From Candidatus Poribacteria bacterium (lineage in GTDB: Bacteria; Poribacteria; WGA-4E; WGA-3G): a DNA stretch of 64,000 nt. A program made the position numbers and the translations under genes. This document shows positions 8,259 to 15,753 of this stretch, piece by piece (within the stretch, counting starts at the first letter, position 1; each line of letters opens with the position of its first letter). The stretch is from the NCBI GenBank assembly GCA_022827185.1, contig JAJDTM010000017.1, positions 62,001 through 126,000 of the forward strand. Direction: 5' to 3'. Under the pieces are notes generated by a model. It was not told the origin of the DNA and made no database searches. It was given only the letters and a program-made list of their open reading frames with translations.

Positions 8259-8473
8259 AGTTGGTCTGGATTGAGTTCCTGCGTTTGTCCGCTATGATAT
8301 TCGGCAAGTGCTTCAGAAGCCAATTTGGATAATACTTCTTGAGAATTGGCGAATAATTTATCCCATTTTTTTTCTGAGCGGAGTTCAGCAATTACCCAAT
8401 CTGCTAGTGCATCTTGTTCTTTCGGTGAGAGCTTTGATGCTTCTGTAAAAGCTTGTTCAAGTCGCGTTGTCAT
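8255..8473 (-). CDS. Antitoxin partner of the ParE/RelE toxin
   Basis: Seventy-two residues from the ATG at 8473, chosen because GGAGGT lies eight bases upstream; the open frame extends to 8533 without a good site. The sequence MTTRLEQAFTEASKLSPKEQDALADWVIAEL then SEKKWDKLFANSQEVLSKLA resembles small antitoxins paired with ParE/RelE toxins in this type of genome: an N-terminal DNA-binding/dimerisation helix pair and a C-terminal toxin-wrapping tail (AEYHSGQTQELNPDQL). Autorepression through the promoter upstream is expected for the family. Confidence 0.8.
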   Translation of the reverse strand: MTTRLEQAFTEASKLSPKEQDALADWVIAELRSEKKWDKLFANSQEVLSKLASEALAEYHSGQTQELNPDQL

Positions 8474-8552
8474 TGAGATACCTCCATACAAAAAGTGATT
8501 AGCGATGCCGATGCTGTGGTAAAGTGCAAGCATCTGATTGCAAGCCTGATTA

Positions 8553-8582
8553 AGTATAAGGCATTTTTAGCAAATTTTTCAA
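8553..8582 (-). promoter_or_regulatory. Promoter of the toxin-antitoxin pair
   Basis: Minus-strand TTGAAA (8582-8577), 18 bp spacer, TATACT (8558-8553), about 80 bases upstream of the antitoxin ATG. Confidence 0.45.
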
Positions 8583-8669
8583 CCTATTTCCCTCACTCAT
8601 CAGAGCCATTCAATTTTATAGTGAATTCCCTAATTTCTTATACATCTTCCGAACACCGAAACCCTTACG

Positions 8670-8693
8670 GCACAGGCTAACAGCCTATGCTAC
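8670..8693 (+). repeat. 24-base dispersed palindromic repeat, copy D1
   Basis: Centred on AGGCTAACAGCCT, preceded by GCAC and followed by ATGCTAC. The sequence at 60133-60156 is its exact reverse complement over all 24 bases. Confidence 0.7.
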
Positions 8694-8763
8694 ATGTGTA
8701 AACTTATTTTTCGGATTTTACTATAAGAAGTTGTTGAATTTCACGTCTTTTTTTTAAGGATCC

Positions 8764-8784
8764 GGTGCGGTTCCAAACCGCACC
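8764..8784. repeat. Palindromic repeat family B, copy B1
   Basis: GGTGCGGTT-CCA-AACCGCACC, a 9-bp perfect palindrome with a 3-base loop. Related copies sit at 9906, 11408, 29739 and 48851. Confidence 0.7.
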
Positions 8785-8909
8785 TGCGGGGCCTGAGGGT
8801 GAAAATTTGAACGAAAAATGGACAGTTGAATGGCTCTGAGAGGTTGATTTATTCGTGTATTTTGAGTTGTCGTTTTCGGGTGTTTTTGATAATGATGAAA
8901 GGACAGAAA

Positions 8910-9896
8910 CTATGATGTTGGGGTTATGGTGTTGCGGACTTCGTTGACGATGGTGTCGGGTTCTATGCCTTCGCCTTGTCCCTCGAAGTTGAGGAGGATG
9001 CGGTGGCGGAGTGCAGGGAGCAACACGGTGTCAATATCCGAAAAGGCGACGTTGTAGCGTTCGTTGAGGAGAGCGTTGATTTTGGCGGTGAGTGCGATGG
9101 CTTGGACGCTTCGGATACCTGCGCCGAGATGGACGTATTGTTTCACAATCTCCGGCGCGTCTTCGGAATCTGGGTGTGTCGCTCGGACGAGTCGGATGAT
9201 CTGGCGTTCGACATGTTCGGCGATGGGGACTTGTGGGACAAGGCGGCGCATCTCGTTGAGTGTTTCGGCATCCGTAACCTTGCCGATGGTAATATCGGCA
9301 CCGGATGTGGTGCGGCGTAGGATTTCGACGATTTCGTCTTCGTTGGGGAAGTCAATGAGGAGTTTGAAAAGGAACCGATCGAGTTGTGCCTCTGGGAGTG
9401 GATAGGTGCCTTCCATCTCGAGCGAATTTTGTGTTGCTAAGACACAGAACGGTTCTTCTAATTGATGGCTGGTACGTCCGACGGTGACGGTACGTTCTTG
9501 CATTGCCTCAAGGAGCGCGGATTGGGTGCGCGGTGTGGCGCGGTTAATCTCGTCTGCGAGGATGAGTTGTGCGAAGATGGGCCCCTGTTGGAATTCGAGC
9601 TGCCTTCCACCGTGTTCGTCTTCTACAAGGAGCGTTGTGCCTGTGATGTCCGAAGGCATCATGTCCGGTGTGAATTGGATACGCTTGTAAGCGAGATCAA
9701 GTGCTTCGCTGAGGGTGTGAATGAGTTGCGTTTTGCCTAAGCCGGGGATCCCTTCGAGGAGTGCGTGTCCGTTGGCGAGCAGGCAAAAAAGCACGCCTTC
9801 GATAATCGCGTCTTGACCGACGATACGTTTTTGGACTTCGGATTTGACGTTGTAGAAGGTTTCACGGAATTGTTGGATTTGGGTTTCTAAGTTCAT
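8910..9896 (-). CDS. MoxR-family AAA+ ATPase
   Basis: ATPase of 328 residues of the MoxR/RavA branch, thought to act as a chaperone that activates VWA-domain or metal-containing protein complexes. Walker A is GIPGLGKTQ (about residues 50-58), Walker B is LILADEINRA, sensor 1 is LATQN, and AQLDRFLFKLLIDFP and the C-terminal lid (GAGIRSVQAIALTAKINALL) are complete. Usual partners (DUF58, VWA and transglutaminase genes) are absent on both sides, so it is an orphan in this window or its partners lie elsewhere. No Shine-Dalgarno site precedes the ATG; a GC-rich palindrome lies immediately upstream. Confidence 0.93.
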   Translation of the reverse strand: MNLETQIQQFRETFYNVKSEVQKRIVGQDAIIEGVLFCLLANGHALLEGIPGLGKTQLIHTLSEALDLAYKRIQFTPDMMPSDITGTTLLVEDEHGGRQLEFQQGPIFAQLILADEINRATPRTQSALLEAMQERTVTVGRTSHQLEEPFCVLATQNSLEMEGTYPLPEAQLDRFLFKLLIDFPNEDEIVEILRRTTSGADITIGKVTDAETLNEMRRLVPQVPIAEHVERQIIRLVRATHPDSEDAPEIVKQYVHLGAGIRSVQAIALTAKINALLNERYNVAFSDIDTVLLPALRHRILLNFEGQGEGIEPDTIVNEVRNTITPTS

Positions 9897-9905
9897 GTTT
9901 TGTTG

Positions 9906-9926
9906 GGCGCGGTTACAAACCGCGCC
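9906..9926. repeat. Palindromic repeat family B, copy B2
   Basis: GGCGCGGTT-ACA-AACCGCGCC, between the MoxR gene and the upstream oxidoreductase gene. Arm changes are compensated on both sides relative to copy B1 (GTGC/GCAC against GCGC/GCGC), so the palindrome is conserved rather than the exact bases. Confidence 0.7.
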
Positions 9927-9956
9927 TGCGGTAGGGGATGGCGGATGCGAGAGATT

Positions 9957-11006
9957 TTACCAACTTTTTCCTGCGACGTAGAGACCCCGATTTTCCATCG
10001 GGAGTGAGACGCGTTTACCGTCGAGTCGGTGCGATTCGATGATACCCATGAGTGTCTCTTGGCTCCGGCGTGCGAGCTGGATGGGGCCCTTTGTTTCGCG
10101 GTCTTCATCAATTGCTTCAGCAACATCTGTGATACCCATCACGGTGCCTGTGGCACGTGAGGTCTCTGGGAACGGGACTTCTTCATAGAAGGTGCCATCC
10201 TTTTTTCGGAATTGGATTTCTCTGCTGTTGTTTTGTACACGGATTTTGCCGCCCGTGCCGCAGACCTCATATTCGGGTCCAGTCCCCGCCGTATTATAGC
10301 CGTGGACACCGTTGGCGTAACGAATATAACCGCTGGTGATGGCCGGATCGGTGTTAAGACGGTTCCCGTCCCAATCTGAATCGTTACAAACAACCGTGCC
10401 TTGCACGAAATCGACCTCTGGGTCGCCTGCGAGGAAGAGGAGCATATCAGCGGCGTGGGTGAGTCCCCAGAGCGCGGAGCTGGCGCCGTATTGCGCGATG
10501 GTACACTGGACATTCCCGATTTCGCCAGCATCGACGAGTTCTCGTATTTTGCGGTAGATCGGCATATAGCGGCGTTGTGTGCCGTAGTTGAATTTGACAC
10601 CGTGCTTTTCGACAGCATCTACCATGATGTCTGCTTCTTCCATAGAGCAGCAGAGCGGTTTTTCGCAGTAGATGCCTTTAACACCGTTCTCGGCGGCGAA
10701 GACGGTAATATCGGCGTGTGGGCCGGGACGCGTGGCGAGGCAGATGATGTCGGGTTTCTCTTTTTCAATCATCTCTTGGTAATCTGTGTAGGCGCGTTCG
10801 GCTCCGTAACGTTTTCTGATGGTTTCGGCTTTTTCCTCGAAGACATCGGAGACAGCGACGAGATCGGTTCTTTCACAGGCGACTGCTGCAGCGGCGTGTG
10901 AGAAGGGTTGCCAGATAAAGCTATCGGGTCGTCCTGCGACTTCGTCGTCAATGGTTGCGCCCATCCGTCCGCATCCGATGAGACAGGCTTTGTATGTCTG
11001 TGGCAT
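9957..11006 (-). CDS. Gfo/Idh/MocA-family NAD(P)-dependent oxidoreductase
   Basis: Protein of 349 residues. N-terminal Rossmann fold: LIGCGRMGATID (about 9-20), DLVAVSDVFEEKAE, DIICLATRPGPHAD and the catalytic EKP motif in GIYCEKPLCCS. The C-terminal alpha/beta domain contains WGLTHAADMLLFLAGDPEV with the His that usually contacts the sugar substrate. Such enzymes oxidise or epimerise sugars, inositols or their derivatives. A GGAGAA Shine-Dalgarno site precedes the ATG at 11006. One of three members in this cluster; the substrate cannot be inferred. Confidence 0.92.
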   Translation of the reverse strand: MPQTYKACLIGCGRMGATIDDEVAGRPDSFIWQPFSHAAAAVACERTDLVAVSDVFEEKAETIRKRYGAERAYTDYQEMIEKEKPDIICLATRPGPHADITVFAAENGVKGIYCEKPLCCSMEEADIMVDAVEKHGVKFNYGTQRRYMPIYRKIRELVDAGEIGNVQCTIAQYGASSALWGLTHAADMLLFLAGDPEVDFVQGTVVCNDSDWDGNRLNTDPAITSGYIRYANGVHGYNTAGTGPEYEVCGTGGKIRVQNNSREIQFRKKDGTFYEEVPFPETSRATGTVMGITDVAEAIDEDRETKGPIQLARRSQETLMGIIESHRLDGKRVSLPMENRGLYVAGKSW

Positions 11007-11060
11007 GGTTTTCTCCTATAGCATTAGAGGTCAGATTCAGTATTTCAGGTGAATTGCACT

Positions 11061-11291
11061 TCAAACGTCACGTCTAACATCGTCCCAACTTTTGAGTCTG
11101 CTGGCTTTTTCATCGGCTTCTGCACGTTCTAAGCTTTTCACGATTTCCGCGTTACTTGTCAGTTCATGTGTCGCATCCCATGCTTCCTTGTCATAGAGAT
11201 AAGTCATATAATCTATAGCAGCTTTGAGTTTTTTCTTTGGGAGTCGCTCGATTAACATCATAGCTTGCTTTTGCAGTTTTGCATTCTTCAT
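11061..11291 (-). CDS. Small antitoxin-like protein
   Basis: Seventy-six residues from the ATG at 11291, which has AAGGAG eight bases upstream; an upstream reading to 11378 has none. MKNAKLQKQAMMLIERLPKK and AIDYMTYLYDKEAWDATHEL then a charged tail ending RLKSWDDVRRDV match the general layout of RelB/DUF2281-like antitoxins: a short helical dimerisation domain and a C-terminal toxin-binding helix. The tail 'SWDDVRRDV' type is common in such proteins. No toxin gene follows, so it may be solitary. Confidence 0.65.
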   Translation of the reverse strand: MKNAKLQKQAMMLIERLPKKKLKAAIDYMTYLYDKEAWDATHELTSNAEIVKSLERAEADEKASRLKSWDDVRRDV

Positions 11292-11407
11292 CACAGAACT
11301 CCTTAAAAGGGTTATCTTTCTTGGGTTGCACACCTTGTTCAATGTTAATATGTTATCAAAACCTAAAGTCCTTGTCAAGTCTGTATCTTTTGGAAATATA
11401 AAGATGT

Positions 11408-11428
11408 GGCGAGGTTGGAAACCTCGCC
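11408..11428. repeat. Palindromic repeat family B, copy B3
   Basis: GGCGAGGTT-GGA-AACCTCGCC, just downstream of the sulfatase-fold gene. The arms again differ from the other copies in a compensated way. Confidence 0.65.
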
Positions 11429-11456
11429 TGCAAAGGGATTGCGTAAGTGCTGAAAA

Positions 11457-12911
11457 TTACTCACCAGTGTAGAGTTTACCGAAATAGGGGCGGTAACCTT
11501 CGGGACCGGGGAAGCCGTCCCAGTAGTGGGCATTCTCTGGAAATGCGGCTTCGCCACCGCTTCGGAGCCATGCCATCAGTGCGGGATCGGTGCCGCGGCG
11601 TTCGATTTCGTCAATAGCGGCGGCGTGGAGTTTTGCAACGATGTCTGGGTGCTGGTCTTGGACGTATTCTAAATCGTCGAGTCGGACGAGTTTTGAATTT
11701 TCGGGTTTTGCGGCGACCTCTAAACTCCACTCTTGGCTGAATGCGGTGAAGAGGATGGCATTTTCGTTTTGTGATGCTTGCTGCCAGCGTTCAATACTTC
11801 CACCTGAGAGTGCAAGTTCTCTTTCACCGGAGTTTCCAGCACGGGCAGGCGTTAGAATGTCGTGTCCTTCAATGCCTTCGGGGCGCGCTTCTCCGAGGAT
11901 ATTGAGAATCGTTGGGAAGAAATCCTGCGGTTGGACGATGACGTTGCTCCGTCCGGTATCGCCTTCGGGGAGACGGATGAAAAGCGGGACGTGTGCTTCT
12001 TGTTCACGCACAGGTTGTCCCTTGCCAAACCGACCTCTTTCACCGACATTTGTGCCGTGGTCAGCGGTAAAGATGACAGCGGTGTTTTTGTCGAGTCCAG
12101 TGGATTCGAGTGCATCGAGGAACTGTCCGAAGCAGTGATCCATCCATGTCGTTTTCGCGGCGTATTGGTCTTTAATGTGTTGTTTCGCTTCGTCTGAGAG
12201 TTCCGCATTGCCGCGTGCACCGAGGCTCCGTGGATCGACGCGCCCGTCATAACCGGGTCGCTTGTCGTATTTTTTCATGAACTCCGGGGGCGAGTCCCAC
12301 GGTTCGTGTGGATCGAAGCAGTCTATCCAGAGAAAGAAGTTATCGCGTTTGGTGTTATCTTTGAGGAATTGGGCGGCGGTATTAAAAAGTTTTGCGCAGT
12401 TCCAATCTTCCGGTTTTTTGCGGTTGCGGTTTGCGCGTGCGTAGCTGCGGAGCATGCCTGATTCGGCGGCTTTGTCATCAATACCATTGAAAAGTGGTTG
12501 GCGTGTCCAGTTATCGGGCCACGGGTCGGTATCCATAATCCAGTCTCGATCGACCTCTGCGCCACGGACGAATGTCCATGCGTGGAAGGGCCAGTCGAAG
12601 TTATGTCCGCCGTTGACAAGGTGCGGCGTATCGTGGATGAGTTGTGTTGCGTAGCCGTTTTGTGCGAGCGTCCACGGTAAGGTTTGGCGTTCGTGTCGGA
12701 GCGGTTTCCATGCGTGGAAGGGTGCGCCGTATTGTCCGGTGATGACATCGGTACGGTAGGGGATGGTTGGGAAACTGGCGCAGAAGGCGCGGTCATAAGC
12801 CCAAGCCTTGGCAGCGAATCGATCGATATTCGGTGTTTCTATCCAGTCGTTACCGTTCGCGCCGATGTAGTCGTAGCGGAGTGTGTCGATGACGATGTAA
12901 ACGAGGTTCAT
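11457..12911 (-). CDS. Sulfatase-fold (alkaline-phosphatase superfamily) hydrolase with Thr at the usual Cys position
   Basis: Protein of 484 residues from the ATG at 12911, which follows AAAGGAATCTAT; the longer frame to 13148 runs into repeat sequence. Metal-binding motifs of the sulfatase fold are visible: VYIVIDTLRYDYIG at the N-terminus (Asp ligand), the nucleophile region FPTIPYRTDVITGQYG, and AVIFTADHGTNVGERGRFGKG (Asp-His ligands). In classical sulfatases the nucleophile motif is C-x-P-x-R; here the aligned residues are T-I-P-Y-R, so the Cys that becomes formylglycine is a Thr, as in Thr-nucleophile phosphodiesterases of the superfamily. An earlier Cys (FCASFPT) is four residues away and probably not equivalent. 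No signal peptide. Lies in the dioxygenase/oxidoreductase cluster. Confidence 0.88.
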   Translation of the reverse strand: MNLVYIVIDTLRYDYIGANGNDWIETPNIDRFAAKAWAYDRAFCASFPTIPYRTDVITGQYGAPFHAWKPLRHERQTLPWTLAQNGYATQLIHDTPHLVNGGHNFDWPFHAWTFVRGAEVDRDWIMDTDPWPDNWTRQPLFNGIDDKAAESGMLRSYARANRNRKKPEDWNCAKLFNTAAQFLKDNTKRDNFFLWIDCFDPHEPWDSPPEFMKKYDKRPGYDGRVDPRSLGARGNAELSDEAKQHIKDQYAAKTTWMDHCFGQFLDALESTGLDKNTAVIFTADHGTNVGERGRFGKGQPVREQEAHVPLFIRLPEGDTGRSNVIVQPQDFFPTILNILGEARPEGIEGHDILTPARAGNSGERELALSGGSIERWQQASQNENAILFTAFSQEWSLEVAAKPENSKLVRLDDLEYVQDQHPDIVAKLHAAAIDEIERRGTDPALMAWLRSGGEAAFPENAHYWDGFPGPEGYRPYFGKLYTGE

Positions 12912-12924
12912 ATAGATTCCTTTC

Positions 12925-13020
12925 ATTGGCTGTCGGCTTTCAGGTCGCTTCGCTTTCGGCTGTCGGTAGCAGGTACCGAAGTTTTGTATGCCGATTGCTG
13001 ATTGCTGACTGCTGATAGCC
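12925..13020. repeat. Degenerate CTGTCGG/GCTGATTGCTGA repeat patch
   Basis: Short imperfect direct repeats of GGCTGTCGG and GATTGCTGACTGCTGATAG between the sulfatase-fold gene and the upstream dioxygenase gene. Similar CAGCCATCAGCCATCAGCAG sequence, in the other orientation, lies at 27104-27130. Low complexity, no coding signal. Confidence 0.5.
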
Positions 13021-13027
13021 ACACCCT

Positions 13028-13771
13028 TTACCATTTTGGGATTGCGCCGAGCAAGAGTTGCTGCTGCGGTGTGCCTTCTTCTCGGAGTTTTGTGACGCGG
13101 GGTCCGTCGAAGGGTTCTCTGGATTTCATCCATGCGTTTTGGTAGCACATCAGACAGACGCGGCGACGCTGTGAGGAATTGTTAGCGGCACCTCGGTGCC
13201 ACGTCCATCCGTCGAACATCACCGCTTGTCCGGGGGAGACGAGTACCCGTTTTTCATCGGGTAGTTCTACTGGTGTTGGCGGTGGACGGAAGGGCGCTCT
13301 GTGGCTACCGGGTTGGATAACCGTGGGACCGTTGTCGTCAGTAACTTCGTCGAGATAATAGCCACAATTAATCTGTGCCGGTAGACTCCCGTACGGTGTT
13401 CCGTTCGGTGCGACGGGCCAGGGGCCGTCACGGTGCCAATGCTGGTCGGGTGTTCCGGGTTCGGTGATGCGTGCTGTTGCGCTGTGGAGTTGGACACAGG
13501 TGCCTAATATGGCTTCCATCCGTTTCATGACCGGTGGATTGTCTAACAGAAACGCGAACCGGTCGTCCTCTTCAAGGAGTTCCCCGATGAATTGGCTTTT
13601 GTCTCTGCGTTCGTAGCTTTCATCGAGTGCCTCTCGTAACGACTCAATCTGTTCCGGTGTCGCGGCGTTGTCAACGATGAGATAGCCCCAGTTAACAAAG
13701 AAGTTAACTTCTTGTTGCAATTGGTGATCCAGTTCGACGTTGAGTGTTGGTGGCACTACAGGATTTGCCAT
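13028..13771 (-). CDS. Phytanoyl-CoA dioxygenase (PhyH) family protein
   Basis: Fe(II)/2-oxoglutarate-dependent oxygenase of 247 residues. The facial triad is readable: His and Asp in PDQHWHRDGPWP and the distal His in TWHRGAANNSSQRRRVCL, whose Arg would bind 2-oxoglutarate. The core strand GPTVIQPGSHRAPF and GQAVMFDGW are typical of PhyH. The AGGAGG Shine-Dalgarno site lies inside the last codons of the upstream PhyH gene, which ends three bases before, so the two are translationally coupled. Substrate unknown; homologues hydroxylate diverse small molecules. Confidence 0.92.
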   Translation of the reverse strand: MANPVVPPTLNVELDHQLQQEVNFFVNWGYLIVDNAATPEQIESLREALDESYERRDKSQFIGELLEEDDRFAFLLDNPPVMKRMEAILGTCVQLHSATARITEPGTPDQHWHRDGPWPVAPNGTPYGSLPAQINCGYYLDEVTDDNGPTVIQPGSHRAPFRPPPTPVELPDEKRVLVSPGQAVMFDGWTWHRGAANNSSQRRRVCLMCYQNAWMKSREPFDGPRVTKLREEGTPQQQLLLGAIPKW

Positions 13772-13774
13772 AAG

Positions 13775-14599
13775 TTATGCCTCCTTAATTGCGTCGCGGT
13801 CGGCGGTTGCCCATTCTTCCCAGCGTTCTTCGTCCGATTGGAGGAAGCCGGAGTTGCAGCGCGGTTGCAGTTGTTCATCGACACCGAGGAGTCGCATGTG
13901 TTGATGATTATTGGCGGCTCTTGCGGTTTCCAACAATTTTTGGGTGTGCGGACCCGTGTGGTGATCGGTATGTTTCAGCCATGTCAAGTTATAGTAGATG
14001 CTGAAGAAATAGCGTAGCTTGTCAGAAGTATTCGGTGTGCCGGAGTGGATGAGTCCGTTATGCGTGATGACGACATCACCGGCGCCCATGTGGATGAGTG
14101 TTTCGTCGGGGTGTGGGGTGCCACGCTGCGAGTCTTCCAAGGTGATTGGCTTTCGATGTGAACCGACAATGACGCGAAGCGGTCCGAATTCGTGTGTTAA
14201 ATCTTGAAGATAGGAGATGGCGTTGATGGCGTTCGGACGGTGATACGCGTCGGTGAAAGGGACGTGTGCCCATCGGTCGCGGTGCCACCCGGAGACCCTA
14301 CCCTCCGCTTTTTCTTTTTCCATGGGTGGGAACGCGGCGAGTGTGAGGTTGTCTAATTGCACAAAGGGACCCATCACCTTTTCTATAAATTCAAGGATTG
14401 TTGGGTGTGAGACGGCGGGCCACATGAGTTCAGGTGCCAGTTCGAGGGTGTTTCCGAACCACGTTTGTCCATCGTTGGCTGCGGAGAGTTCTGCGTGTTT
14501 CTCGCGCCAACTTTGCATTTGGGGTTCGTCAAAGACCTTTTCAAAGATTGCAAAGCCGTCGGTTTTATAGGCTTCAAAGCGTTCGTCAAGTGTTGGCAT
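13775..14599 (-). CDS. Phytanoyl-CoA dioxygenase (PhyH) family protein
   Basis: PhyH-family oxygenase of 274 residues, first of a coupled pair. The iron-binding HxD lies in SGWHRDRWAHVPF, the core in FGPLRVIVGSHRKPITL, and the distal His with its Arg partner in THNGLIHSGTPNTSDKLRYFF. The C-terminal 50 residues (HTDHHTGPHTQKLLETARAA onward) are His-rich and lie beyond the core fold. AGGAATGC precedes the ATG at 14599. It overlaps functionally with the gene at 13028-13771, but the two are diverged in sequence, so they are probably not recent duplicates. Confidence 0.92.
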   Translation of the reverse strand: MPTLDERFEAYKTDGFAIFEKVFDEPQMQSWREKHAELSAANDGQTWFGNTLELAPELMWPAVSHPTILEFIEKVMGPFVQLDNLTLAAFPPMEKEKAEGRVSGWHRDRWAHVPFTDAYHRPNAINAISYLQDLTHEFGPLRVIVGSHRKPITLEDSQRGTPHPDETLIHMGAGDVVITHNGLIHSGTPNTSDKLRYFFSIYYNLTWLKHTDHHTGPHTQKLLETARAANNHQHMRLLGVDEQLQPRCNSGFLQSDEERWEEWATADRDAIKEA

Positions 14600-14620
14600 T
14601 TTTGCATTCCTATTGCTGTT

Positions 14621-14646
14621 TACGGCACGCGGCGCGTGCCTACTAC
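14621..14646 (+). repeat. Dispersed repeat family C, copy C1
   Basis: TACGGCACGCGGCGCGTGCC followed by TACTAC. An inner palindrome GGCACGC/GCGTGCC is flanked by TA-rich ends. Identical copy seven bases downstream. Confidence 0.75.
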
Positions 14647-14652
14647 CTTGCT

Positions 14653-14678
14653 TACGGCACGCGGCGCGTGCCTACTAC
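14653..14678 (+). repeat. Dispersed repeat family C, copy C2
   Basis: Exact second copy of C1 in direct orientation, filling the space between the PhyH gene and the preceding Gfo/Idh/MocA gene. Confidence 0.75.
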
Positions 14679-14679
14679 T

Positions 14680-15621
14680 TTAGCGCAGTCCGTTTAGAAT
14701 ATCTTCAGCGAGTTGCATCGTTTTAACGGCTTCGTCAAGATTCGCGGCGGGCAAGGAAACAGGTGTATCGGATTTGACGCAATCTAAAAAATATCTGTTC
14801 TGTTCAACGGTGCCGCCGGTGCCTGCCTCAGTGAGTTTGTGCTGCGTTCCATCACAGAAAACGGTGCCTTGAGAGACACCTTCAAGGTAAGCGGAAATGT
14901 CTCTCCCGTGAATCTCGTAGCGTTCGAGGCGTGCATCTGTGGTGTAGTTGGCGATGTGTTGTGCGACGCAGCCGTTGTCAAACAAGATGAGTGCGGCGTG
15001 GACATCCTTGTAATCTGAAATCGCCCGTTGGACGACGCTATGTACTTCTTGGACGTCGGCTTCGGCTACGGCACGGATCGTATCAAGGGCGTGGATCGGT
15101 GTCTCCAAGAACATGTTGTCCATCAGGTGTTCTGGGAATCTGCCTGTCAGTCGGGTAATACTCTTGTGAAATTCCCCAACGATTTGTGTGACGGGACCGC
15201 GTGCAGTAACTTGGCGTTTTGCTTCAACGATGATCGGATGGAAGCGACGGTTCCAGCCTACCATCCCTTTTGCACCTGTCCGTTCTGCTGCAGTACGCAA
15301 AGCGACTGTTTCTGCGACGCTCATACCGGGTGGTTTCTCTAAAAGCGTGTGGACACCGCGTTCAAAGCAGGGGAGTGCTGCCTCACCGTTGAGATGCGCT
15401 GGTGTAGCGACGAAAATAGCGTCTAAGGTTTCACTGTCCAATAACTCGTCAATGCTCGCATAGCGGTTTGAAACGTTGAACGTATCCGCGGCGTTGTTTC
15501 GTGCCGCTTCAACAGGGTCGCAGACAGCGACGAGGGTAGTATCGTCAAATTCGGAGAGGATTTTCATGTGGCCGCGGCCTCTGCCGCCGCAACCGATGAC
15601 AGCAACGCGTAGATTTGACAC
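14680..15621 (-). CDS. Gfo/Idh/MocA-family oxidoreductase
   Basis: Protein of 313 residues with a GTG start (15619-15621) behind GGAGAAACCC. N-terminal NAD-binding motif VAVIGCGGRGRGHMK (about 6-20), IFVATPAHLNGEAAL and the catalytic Lys in HTLLEKPPGMSVAE. The C-terminal domain carries NMFLETPIHALDTIRAVAEA, with the His expected in the active site. Short for the family but complete. Lies between two PhyH genes in the minus-strand cluster. Confidence 0.92.
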   Translation of the reverse strand: MSNLRVAVIGCGGRGRGHMKILSEFDDTTLVAVCDPVEAARNNAADTFNVSNRYASIDELLDSETLDAIFVATPAHLNGEAALPCFERGVHTLLEKPPGMSVAETVALRTAAERTGAKGMVGWNRRFHPIIVEAKRQVTARGPVTQIVGEFHKSITRLTGRFPEHLMDNMFLETPIHALDTIRAVAEADVQEVHSVVQRAISDYKDVHAALILFDNGCVAQHIANYTTDARLERYEIHGRDISAYLEGVSQGTVFCDGTQHKLTEAGTGGTVEQNRYFLDCVKSDTPVSLPAANLDEAVKTMQLAEDILNGLR

Positions 15622-15639
15622 GGGTTTCTCCTTATTTCT

Positions 15640-15745
15640 AACCCCCTAAATCCCCCTTATTAGGGGGACTTTAAGAGGTGCCGAGATTTCTAACCCCCTA
15701 AATCCCCCTTATCAGGGGGACTTTAAGAGAAAATGCGTGAGTCCT
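15640..15745. repeat. Dispersed TIR/hairpin element, copy A4 (two core units)
   Basis: Two tandem cores AACCCCCTAAATCCCCCTTA...AGGGGGACTTTAAGA, the first with TTATTAG in place of TTATCAG. The right end AAATGCGTGAGTCCT is present; the left inverted end is missing. Confidence 0.85.
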
Positions 15746-15753
15746 GAATAGGT

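Larger units (their letters stand above)
8474..8909. other. Intergenic stretch with repeats
   Basis: About 435 bases without a gene. It contains the toxin-antitoxin promoter (8553-8582), a 24-base palindromic repeat (8670-8693) whose exact reverse complement is at 60133-60156, and a GC-rich palindrome (8764-8784). Confidence 0.65.

Noticed and set aside
12912..13148. N-terminal extension of the sulfatase-fold protein
   Set aside because: The extra frame runs through a repeat patch and has no Shine-Dalgarno site; a good one precedes the ATG at 12911.
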